A stretch of DNA of 7,600 nt from Anaerolinea thermophila (GTDB taxonomy: Bacteria; Chloroflexota; Anaerolineae; Anaerolineales; Villigracilaceae): NCBI GenBank assembly GCA_020722305.1, contig DYLB01000095.1, forward strand, positions 1 to 7,600. Reading direction: 5' to 3'. Position 1 is the first letter of the stretch; each line of letters starts with the position of its first letter. Shown in pieces: positions 1 through 5,079 of the stretch. The position numbers were made by a program, and so were the translations under genes. The notes beneath the pieces are model-generated. The model ran no database searches. It saw only the letters and a list, made by a program, of their open reading frames with translations, and was not told the DNA's origin.

Positions 1-457
1 CAATGATGATCTTAGCCGATTCCGCCGCAGACTTGGTCAGGCCGACCTCCACGCCCAGAGAGCAGAAGCCGTGCTCGTCCGGCGGGGAAACGTGGATCAG
101 GGCCGCGTCCAGGGGCAGGTATCCGTTCTTGAAGAGCAAGGGGAATTCGGAGAGCAGCACCGGGGTGAAGTCTGCCCGTCCATCGTGAATGGCCTTGCGG
201 ATATTGGCGCTGATGAACATCGAGTTGACCCGCAGGTGGCCCTGCATCTCCGGCGAAACGTAGTCCGCCGGGCCGACGGTCAGGGCCTGGCAGATTTCCA
301 CGTTCTGGAGTTCAGGGGCGCGCTTGACCAGCGCCGCCAGCACCTTCTGGGGCACCGAGACGTTCCCGGTCAGGAACAGGCGCATGTTGGACTGGAGCGT
401 GCCGGCGGCTTGTTCGGCGCTGACCACGCGGGATTTGTAAACGTCAATCCACGCCAT
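1..457 (-). CDS. Acetyl-CoA hydrolase/4-hydroxybutyrate CoA-transferase family protein, N-terminal part
   Basis: Only the first 152 codons are inside the window; the gene continues past base 1. The protein begins MAWIDVYKSRVVSAEQA. It carries family landmarks: an early glycine-rich turn (LTGNVSVPQKVLAALV, about residues 29-44), then the stretch PADYVSPEMQGHLR, then VSPPDEHGFCSLGV near residues 126-139, which is highly characteristic of the roughly 430-residue CoA-transferase family. These cytosolic enzymes move CoA between acetyl-CoA and another carboxylate, such as 4-hydroxybutyrate or succinate, through a glutamyl-CoA intermediate. The catalytic Glu lies in the missing part, so transferase versus hydrolase activity cannot be judged. 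The start is well supported: GGAGG (463-467) sits 5 bases upstream. The ATG lies inside the end of the ald-like gene, giving a 14-base overlap, so translational coupling is likely. Family assignment is firm; the acyl substrate is unknown. Confidence 0.88.
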   Translation of the reverse strand, partial: MAWIDVYKSRVVSAEQAAGTLQSNMRLFLTGNVSVPQKVLAALVKRAPELQNVEICQALTVGPADYVSPEMQGHLRVNSMFISANIRKAIHDGRADFTPVLLSEFPLLFKNGYLPLDAALIHVSPPDEHGFCSLGVEVGLTKSAAESAKIII

Positions 458-1538
458 CGGAGCCTCCACCAACCAGGCGCGTCAGGTTGCGCATCTCACC
501 ATTGTGGGTGTTGACCGCCAGTGCCAGGGCGGGGTTGCGGGTAATGGCCTCTTCGATCCCGTCGGCGAGTTCGATGATGTACCACATGGCCGCGTTGATG
601 AACGCGTGCGAGGAGGTCCGCCCGATTACGCCGGAGATGTTCGGCACGCAATAGTGCATGATGCCTTCCTCGATGTAGGTCGGGCGGTCGTGCATCGTCG
701 GGCGGGAGGTCTCGAAGCAGCCGCCCTGGTCAATGCTCAGATCAATGATAAGGGCGCGCGGCTTCATGGCTCGCACCATCTCACGCGAGACGATGACCGG
801 GGCGCGCTCGCCCGGGACGAGGATCGCCCCGACAACGACATCCGCAAAGGCGCAAGCGCGCTCGATGTTGCGTTTCGAGGCGATCATAGTCACGGCAGCC
901 GGGAAGCGGTCGGCGATGCGCTGTAAGGGTTCCATCTCGTTGTCGAGCAAGGTCACGTGGGCACCCATTCCCAGGAAGGCCCGCGCCGCGCAGGTCCCGG
1001 CAGACCCGGCCCCGAGGATGACCACCTCCGCCGGCGGCACCCCGGCCACGCCGCCGAGCAGGATACCCTTGCCGCCCCAGTTGTTTTGCAAGAAGCGGGC
1101 CGCGATCTGGGCCGTCATCAGGCCGCCGATCTGGCTCAAGGGCCGCAAGACGGGCAGCGACCCGTCGGGCAGCTGGATCTGTTCGTAGGCGATGGCGGTG
1201 ATCTTCTTTTCGAGCAGAGTGTTGATCCGGTCTTGGCGGGTCGAGGCCAGGTGCAGAAATCCGGCCACCGCGCTGCCGGGCCGCATCCATTCCAGTTCGT
1301 CCTGCAACGGGCGGGCGATCTTGCAGACCAGGTCAGCTCGCCCAATGACTTCGTGGGGCGAATAGGCGACCCGCGCCCCGGCCCGCTCGTAATCCTGGTC
1401 GCTGAAGCCCGCCCCCAGCCCCGCCTCGTGCTCGACGAAAACGGTATGACCCCGCTCGGCCAAGATCTCGACCCCCGCCGGGGTCAACCCCACCCGGTAT
1501 TCGGAAGGACGTCTCTCTTTCGGTACGCCAATGTTCAT
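444..1538 (-). CDS. ald: Alanine dehydrogenase-family NAD-dependent oxidoreductase
   Basis: The 364-residue protein is close to the usual length (about 370) of alanine dehydrogenase, which interconverts L-alanine and pyruvate plus ammonia with NAD. It starts MNIGVPKERRPSEYRVGLTP, typical of the family. The Rossmann nucleotide site is GAGSAG at residues 176-181, ending in D199, which favours NAD. Numbering aligns without offset to the mycobacterial enzyme as I recall it. R15, H96 (FLHLAS), D270 (SIDQGG) and N300 are kept. The substrate-binding lysine 75 of the usual KVKEP motif is alanine here (KIARP, 73-77). The normal NMPxxVPxTST loop reads NISGVIGRTSS. Alanine may therefore not be the substrate; a paralogous amino-acid dehydrogenase is possible. 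AAAGGAG (1544-1550) lies 5 bases before the start. The gene is third in the argF-rocD cluster and overlaps the next gene by 14 bases. Confidence 0.85.
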   Translation of the reverse strand: MNIGVPKERRPSEYRVGLTPAGVEILAERGHTVFVEHEAGLGAGFSDQDYERAGARVAYSPHEVIGRADLVCKIARPLQDELEWMRPGSAVAGFLHLASTRQDRINTLLEKKITAIAYEQIQLPDGSLPVLRPLSQIGGLMTAQIAARFLQNNWGGKGILLGGVAGVPPAEVVILGAGSAGTCAARAFLGMGAHVTLLDNEMEPLQRIADRFPAAVTMIASKRNIERACAFADVVVGAILVPGERAPVIVSREMVRAMKPRALIIDLSIDQGGCFETSRPTMHDRPTYIEEGIMHYCVPNISGVIGRTSSHAFINAAMWYIIELADGIEEAITRNPALALAVNTHNGEMRNLTRLVGGGSDGVD

Positions 1539-1560
1539 AGGTTCTCCTTTTCAAAATGTT

Positions 1561-1599
1561 GCCGACCTTGCGAAGGTTTTGGCCCTTCACAAGGTCGGC
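1561..1599 (-). repeat. 16-bp stem hairpin in the rocD-ald spacer
   Basis: The arms 1561-1576 (GCCGACCTTGCGAAGG) and 1584-1599 pair over all 16 positions with a 7-base loop. The only non-Watson-Crick pair is a single G-U in the minus-strand transcript. The hairpin fills most of the 69-base spacer. It ends about 10 bases before the ald ribosome binding site. No U-tract follows on the minus strand, so it does not look like a standard terminator. The left arm contains its own smaller palindrome (ACCTT-GCG-AAGGT), as in dispersed repetitive palindromes. It could stabilise the upstream rocD message or lower ald expression; neither role is shown. Confidence 0.75.
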
Positions 1600-1607
1600 A
1601 TTTACAT

Positions 1608-2810
1608 CTAGGCCATGAATAGCGTCTCGCGGATGCGAGGCAAGGCCCAGTCTATGGTTTCCTTATCAATCACCAGCGGCGGCGCAAAGCGGATGACGTG
1701 CTCATGCGTCTCCTTAGCCAGGATACCCCTGGCCTGCAACGCCTCGCAAAAACGCCGTGCGCCCCTGGCTTCGGGCTTGAGTTCCACCCCGATCAGCAGA
1801 CCCTTGCCGCGTACTTCCTTCACGTGCGGGCTGGGGATTTCGGATAATTGCTCCATGAAGTACGCGCCGAGTTGCTCGGCATTCCCGGCCAGGTCCTCGT
1901 CCACCAGGACTTTCAGCGCCGCACGCGCCACCGCCGCCGCGAGCGGATTCCCGCCGAAGGTAGATCCGTGCTCGCCGGGGGTGAACAGCCCCAGCGTGGA
2001 CCGGTCGGCCAGCACCGCCGAAACGGGGTAAAAACCGCCCGAGAGCGCCTTGCCGACGATCACCATGTCAGGACGGACTCCCTCGTGATGGCTGGCGAAC
2101 AGTTTCCCGGTCCGGCCCAGACCGGTCTGGATCTCGTCGGCGATGAAAAGCACGTTATTCTCTCTACAAATACTGGCTACGCGCTTCAAATAACCCTCCG
2201 GCGGGACGATCACCCCCGCCTCGCCCTGGATCGGCTCCAGCATCACCGCCGCCGTATTGGGCGTGATGGCCTCTTCGATGGCTTTCGCATCCCCATATTT
2301 GACAATTCTGAAGCCGGGCGTGAACGGGCCGAAATCGTCCCGGTAGAGCGGCTCGGTCGTGAACGAGATGATCGAGACCGTGCGCCCGTGGAAGTTGCCC
2401 GCCGCGACGATCATCTCGGCTTCGTAGCGCGGCACGCCCTTGACCCGGTAAGCCCATTTGCGGGCCAGTTTGATGGCCGTCTCAACCGCTTCGGCGCCGC
2501 TATTCATCGGCAGCGACATCTCGTAGCCGGTCAATTCGGAGAGTTCCTTGTAGAGCAGGGGGAGCTGGTCGTTGCGGAAGGCGCGTGAGGTGAGGGTTAC
2601 TTTTTGGGCCTGTTCGGTCAGCGCGGCCAATATCTTGGGATGGACGTGCCCCTGGTTGACCGCTGAATAGGCGCTCAGGCAGTCGAGGTAGCGCTTGCCG
2701 TCCACGTCGTAGACCCAAACACCCTCGGCTCGCTCGATCACCACGTCCAGCGGGTAGTAGTTGTGCGCCCCGTACTGCTCTTCGAGTTGGATAAAATCCT
2801 TTGTGTTCAT
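1608..2810 (-). CDS. rocD: Ornithine--oxo-acid aminotransferase
   Basis: This 400-residue class III PLP aminotransferase moves the delta-amino group of ornithine to 2-oxoglutarate, giving glutamate-5-semialdehyde (which cyclises to pyrroline-5-carboxylate) and glutamate in the cytosol. Visible landmarks are LSAYSAVNQGH (45-55), NSGAEAVETAIK (103-114), EPIQGEAG (192-199), LFIADEIQTGLGRTG (221-235) with D225 for the pyridine nitrogen, the Schiff-base lysine K254 in GKALSGG, HGSTFGGNPLA (281-291) and ETHEHVIRFAPPL near the C terminus. These match Bacillus RocD closely and fit ornithine aminotransferase better than acetylornithine aminotransferase ArgD. The frame stays open upstream to 2972, but that extension encodes proline- and arginine-rich sequence from an intergenic repeat. 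The start at 2810 (MNTKDF) has AGAGGA 5 bases upstream; an adjacent ATG at 2813 is only 2 bases from it. It lies downstream of argF, which shares ornithine. Confidence 0.93.
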   Translation of the reverse strand: MNTKDFIQLEEQYGAHNYYPLDVVIERAEGVWVYDVDGKRYLDCLSAYSAVNQGHVHPKILAALTEQAQKVTLTSRAFRNDQLPLLYKELSELTGYEMSLPMNSGAEAVETAIKLARKWAYRVKGVPRYEAEMIVAAGNFHGRTVSIISFTTEPLYRDDFGPFTPGFRIVKYGDAKAIEEAITPNTAAVMLEPIQGEAGVIVPPEGYLKRVASICRENNVLFIADEIQTGLGRTGKLFASHHEGVRPDMVIVGKALSGGFYPVSAVLADRSTLGLFTPGEHGSTFGGNPLAAAVARAALKVLVDEDLAGNAEQLGAYFMEQLSEIPSPHVKEVRGKGLLIGVELKPEARGARRFCEALQARGILAKETHEHVIRFAPPLVIDKETIDWALPRIRETLFMA

Positions 2811-2815
2811 CATGG

Positions 2816-2821
2816 TCCTCT
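2816..2821 (-). promoter_or_regulatory. Ribosome binding site of rocD
   Basis: On the minus strand AGAGGA is followed by CC and then two tandem ATG codons. Spacing is 2 bases to the first (2813) and 5 bases to the second (2810). This favours the second ATG and excludes the longer reading frame that begins at 2972. Confidence 0.6.
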
Positions 2822-2865
2822 TGTGTTGGATTTTTTGCCCCGAGCGCTGCGCAGTCGAGAGGCGT

Positions 2866-2952
2866 CCCCGCCCCCTCCCGGCCTTCGGCCTCCCTCCCCC
2901 AATTTCGGCGAACATCAGCTGAAATTTTGGGAGGGCAGGGGTGGGGGTAGGG
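2866..2952. repeat. G-tract-rich inverted repeat in the argF-rocD spacer
   Basis: The 148-base spacer between argF and rocD holds an imperfect inverted repeat. Arms 2892-2906 and 2921-2935 match at 13 of 15 positions around a 14-base centre. The right side carries five plus-strand G-tracts at 2929-2931, 2933-2935, 2938-2941, 2943-2947 and 2950-2952, with loops of 1-2 bases, a classic quadruplex motif. The left side carries five G-tracts on the minus strand (2900-2896, 2894-2892, 2879-2877, 2875-2871, 2869-2866), interrupted by the small palindrome GGCCGAAGGCC. Translated in frame with rocD the region yields P/G/R-rich sequence of the sort often produced by dispersed intergenic repeats. I judge it a repeat rather than coding; copy number is unknown. 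Confidence 0.6.
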
Positions 2953-2958
2953 TATAGA

Positions 2959-3885
2959 TTATGCGACCCCAAACAGGCGAGCCAGGATCGCCTTTTGGGC
3001 GTGCAGGCGGTTGTGGGCCTGCGGGAAGATACGGGAATGGGGGCCGTCGGCGACCTCGTCGGTCAGTTCCTGGTTGCGGTGGGCCGGAAGGCAGTGCATC
3101 ACGATCACGTTTTTGTCGGCCTCGCCCACCAGCCCGGCGTTGACCTGGTACGGCGGGAAGACCTTCTCGCGCCTGGCGGTCTCTTCCTCCTGGCCCATAC
3201 TGGTCCAGGTGTCGGTGTAGATCACATTGGCACCCTTCACGGCTTCATGCGGGTCACGGATGAAGGTCAGCTTCGAGCCGGTCCCGGCGGCGATCTGACG
3301 GGCGATCTCGACCGCCTGGGGCTTGATATCGTACCCTTCGGGGCTGGCGATCGTAAAGTTCCAGCCCAGTTTGGCCGAGACGTGCATCAGCGAGACGGCC
3401 ACATTGTTGCCGTCGCCGACGTAGGCCACGTTCAGACCTTTGGCTTTGCCGAACTCCTCCTGGATGGTCTGGGCGTCGGCCATGGCCTGGCAGGGATGGT
3501 TGTAGTCGCTCAGGCCGTTGACGACCGGGATGCTCGACCATTTCGCCAGTTCGAGGACGTGCGCGTGATCGAAGACGCGGGCCATCATGGCGTGAACATA
3601 GCCGGACATGACCCGGGCGATATCCGCAATGGACTCGCGCTTGCCCAGCCCGATCTCCGCCGGGGACAGGTAGAGCGCATCCCCGCCCATGTGACGCATC
3701 GCCATATCAAACGAGACCCGCGTCCGCAGGCTGGGTTTCTGGAAGATCATCGCCAGTACCTTGCCCTTGAACAGCGGCGGGTTGCCGCTGGCGAAATATT
3801 CCTTTTTCAGCGCGATTGCCAGGTCGAGCAACTCTTGGATCTCCTGGGAAGTGTAGTCGGATACGGCCAAAAAATCTTTTTTCAT
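2959..3885 (-). CDS. argF: Ornithine carbamoyltransferase
   Basis: The 308-residue protein has the usual length for cytosolic OTC, which interconverts ornithine plus carbamoyl phosphate with citrulline plus phosphate. The carbamoyl phosphate site is PSLRTR (51-56; many relatives have STRTR), continuing VSFDMAMRHMGG. HPCQ is at 130-133 and the second-domain glycine turn GDGNNV at 157-162. The ornithine-binding SMG loop is in DTWTSMGQEEE (225-235), and the catalytic-cysteine motif MHCLPAHR is at 263-270. The SMG loop and HCLP motif argue for OTC over aspartate, acetylornithine or putrescine transcarbamylases. AGGAG (3892-3896) lies 6 bases before the start. It is the first gene of the left cluster, followed by rocD after 148 bases. 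Whether it works in arginine synthesis or breakdown cannot be told from sequence; no arginine deiminase or carbamate kinase gene is in view. Confidence 0.94.
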   Translation of the reverse strand: MKKDFLAVSDYTSQEIQELLDLAIALKKEYFASGNPPLFKGKVLAMIFQKPSLRTRVSFDMAMRHMGGDALYLSPAEIGLGKRESIADIARVMSGYVHAMMARVFDHAHVLELAKWSSIPVVNGLSDYNHPCQAMADAQTIQEEFGKAKGLNVAYVGDGNNVAVSLMHVSAKLGWNFTIASPEGYDIKPQAVEIARQIAAGTGSKLTFIRDPHEAVKGANVIYTDTWTSMGQEEETARREKVFPPYQVNAGLVGEADKNVIVMHCLPAHRNQELTDEVADGPHSRIFPQAHNRLHAQKAILARLFGVA

Positions 3886-3903
3886 TGAATTCTCCTGATT
3901 GTA

Positions 3904-4030
3904 TCTTGAATAGGTTCATTGGGAATTAGCGTGATGCACCTCCAGATGTAGGTCACGCTTGAAGCGTGACCTACGGGACGCCACCGGATATGGCAGTCAT
4001 CACGGAGATTCCCAAAGAGCTTCTTGAATA
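3904..4030. mobile_element. Candidate MITE, 109 bases, flanked by a 9-base direct repeat
   Basis: A direct repeat TCTTGAATA occurs at 3904-3912 and 4022-4030. Between the copies, 3913-4021 has imperfect terminal inverted repeats of 24 bases (3913-3936 and 3998-4021) matching at 18 of 24 positions. These include uninterrupted blocks TTGGGAAT/ATTCCCAA and CGTGATG-type CATCACG. Both terminal repeats end exactly at the direct repeat, six bases outside the TTGGGAAT block on each side. The interior carries a 27-base palindrome and has no credible coding capacity. This is what a small non-autonomous transposon with a 9-base target duplication should look like. No transposase is in view, so the parent family is unknown. 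It sits just upstream of argF. Confidence 0.55.
3948..3974. repeat. 27-base palindrome inside the candidate MITE
   Basis: Perfect 13-base arms, GTAGGTCACGCTT and its complement AAGCGTGACCTAC, surround a single central G. If transcribed it would form a very stable hairpin about 60-90 bases upstream of argF. It resembles REP-type dispersed palindromes. No T-tract follows on either strand, so I do not call it a terminator. Confidence 0.85.
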
Positions 4031-4055
4031 TAGTATTACCGCGCAACATTTGCAT
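4027..4055 (-). promoter_or_regulatory. Possible argF promoter, low confidence
   Basis: On the minus strand TATATT (4032-4027) matches the -10 consensus at five of six positions. The hexamer 17 bases upstream, ATGCAA (4055-4050), is a poor -35 with three matches. The box overlaps the right copy of the 9-base direct repeat. If the candidate MITE is removed in thought, this box would place transcription start close before the argF ribosome binding site. A second box nearer the gene, TACAAT just before AGGAG, is too close to the start codon to fit an ordinary leader. Confidence 0.22.
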
Positions 4056-4117
4056 CGAACGCGCAAATGTTGTAGCGCGACATTTATGTCGCCGTTTGGT
4101 TGCGGCATGAATGCCGC
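4041..4117. repeat. Array of three related short hairpins
   Basis: Three inverted repeats follow one another. CAACATTTGC (4044-4053) pairs with GCAAATGTTG (4063-4072) around a 9-base loop. GCGACAT (4077-4083) pairs with ATGTCGC (4086-4092) with loop TT. GCGGCAT (4102-4108) pairs with ATGCCGC (4111-4117) with loop GA. The stems share a GCRRCAT/ATGYYGC theme, and differences in one arm are matched in the other. Spurious reading frames run through both strands here. The array looks like a dispersed palindromic repeat distinct from the neighbouring candidate MITE. Confidence 0.7.
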
Positions 4118-4150
4118 GTTACGAATTGCATCACGAGCAAATCGAGCGTT

Positions 4151-4180
4151 AGGCAAAATGAGTTAGCCAAACTTTTGCCT
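4151..4180 (-). terminator. Weak stem-loop at the 3' end of the MBL gene
   Basis: On the minus strand AGGCAAAA begins at the last base of the TAA stop and pairs with TTTTGCCT after a 14-base loop. The 8-bp stem is half A-T, and no run of T follows the stem, so it is a poor intrinsic terminator. It may only mark the 3' end of the moxR operon message or be chance. Confidence 0.25.
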
Positions 4181-5079
4181 TACTCGCGGTATTTGCGCCA
4201 GTAGCGCAGCAACCCGTCAGCGGACATGCCGCTCGGGTTGGCGACTTCGAAGGTGTTGATCACGCTATCGGGGAGTCCCGAGGCGGCGGCCTGTTGGCGG
4301 TACCAGGCCAGGAGTTCGTCGCGGAACGTTTCGTCCGTCACCGCGTTGACCATCCGGTTGATCAGCCAGCTCTCGACCGCATCCAGGAGTTTTTCTGCCG
4401 TCTCCAGGTGCCAGCCCACGTCGGTGAAGATGCCGAAATGGGTCGGGGCGATGCGGTCGAAGGAGAGCATCCGCAGGCGCTGGAGACTGCGTCGCCATTT
4501 TTCGAGGTGCAGTTCCGGCGGCGGCATGGGCAGGCGGATGAACGGGGGGCCGGGGATGCGCACCCCGCCGATATCGCCGGTGAAGCAAATATCGTCGAGC
4601 AGGTAAGCGTAATGGTGTTCGGCGTGACCGGGGGTGTCGAGCGCTACGAAACGCAGGCTGCCAATCACGATCTCTTCCGTATCCTGGACGACCGTCACCT
4701 TCTCGGCCGGGACGGGAATGGTCTCGCCCCACAGCTCGGCCATCATGTCACCGTAGATGCGCCCGGCACTGGCGAGCAGCTTCTCCGGGTTAATCAGGTG
4801 CGGCGCGCCGACCGGGTGGACGAAGACCTGCGCCCCCGCCTGCGCCAGCCAGCCTGCCGCCCCGGAGTGGTCCAGGTGAATGTGCGTGACCAGCACGTGG
4901 GTGACATCTTTCAAGGTCATCCCCAATTCACTTAATCTGGATTTGAGACTCTCCAGCGTACTTGCCGGACCCGATTCGACCAGCACCGCCCCGCTGGAAT
5001 GTTCCAGCAGATAAGAGGCAATGGCTTCGGGCCTGCCCCTGAAGTTCAAGTCCAATGTCCGTACCTGGGTTTTTGCCAT
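4180..5079 (-). CDS. MBL-fold metallo-hydrolase
   Basis: The 299-residue protein has the full metallo-beta-lactamase-fold metal set: THIHLDH with H66, H68, D70 and H71, H152 in TPGHAEHH, D169 in FTGDIGG, and H214 in APTHFG. This predicts a two-metal (zinc or iron) hydrolase of the glyoxalase II-like superfamily. A helical C-terminal region (about 220-299) follows the core, and there is no signal peptide or membrane segment, so it should be cytosolic. The N terminus (TLDLNFRGRPEAIASYLLE, then VLVESGPASTL) resembles a bacterial group usually annotated only as MBL-fold metallo-hydrolase; the substrate is not known. The start is supported by AGGAG (5088-5092) 8 bases upstream, inside the end of the DUF58 gene. 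The 34-base overlap suggests coupled translation with that gene. It is the last gene of the MoxR-DUF58 operon. Confidence 0.9.
   Translation of the reverse strand: MAKTQVRTLDLNFRGRPEAIASYLLEHSSGAVLVESGPASTLESLKSRLSELGMTLKDVTHVLVTHIHLDHSGAAGWLAQAGAQVFVHPVGAPHLINPEKLLASAGRIYGDMMAELWGETIPVPAEKVTVVQDTEEIVIGSLRFVALDTPGHAEHHYAYLLDDICFTGDIGGVRIPGPPFIRLPMPPPELHLEKWRRSLQRLRMLSFDRIAPTHFGIFTDVGWHLETAEKLLDAVESWLINRMVNAVTDETFRDELLAWYRQQAAASGLPDSVINTFEVANPSGMSADGLLRYWRKYRE

Noticed and set aside
71..514. Plus-strand reading frame (147 codons) at the left end
   Set aside because: The minus strand here encodes the recognisable CoA-transferase N terminus; the plus frame is its shadow.
957..1622. Plus-strand reading frame (221 codons) opposite the ald-like gene
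   Set aside because: Antisense shadow with low-complexity R/G/P/Q-rich content; it also runs through the intergenic hairpin.
1848..2588. Plus-strand reading frame (246 codons) opposite rocD
   Set aside because: Antisense shadow of the aminotransferase; rich in R, G, H and D with no recognisable domain.
2811..2972. N-terminal extension of rocD by 54 residues to an upstream ATG
   Set aside because: The added sequence is P/G/R-rich, derives from the G-tract repeat and overlaps argF. RocD homologues start near MNTKDF, where a ribosome site fits.
2941..3888. Long plus-strand reading frame (315 codons) opposite argF
   Set aside because: It lies wholly antisense to a clear OTC gene, has no family motif, and long antisense frames are expected in GC-rich coding DNA.
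3886..3895. TACAAT box just upstream of argF as its promoter
   Set aside because: It abuts the AGGAG site, so transcription would start within or after the ribosome site; only leaderless translation would allow it.
4041..4117. CRISPR-like array
   Set aside because: The three palindromes differ from each other, are only 16-29 bases, and lack equal-length spacers or nearby cas genes.
3966..4166. Short reading frames on both strands of the argF-MBL spacer (66 and 61 codons)
   Set aside because: They consist of translated palindromic repeats and show no ribosome site or family similarity.
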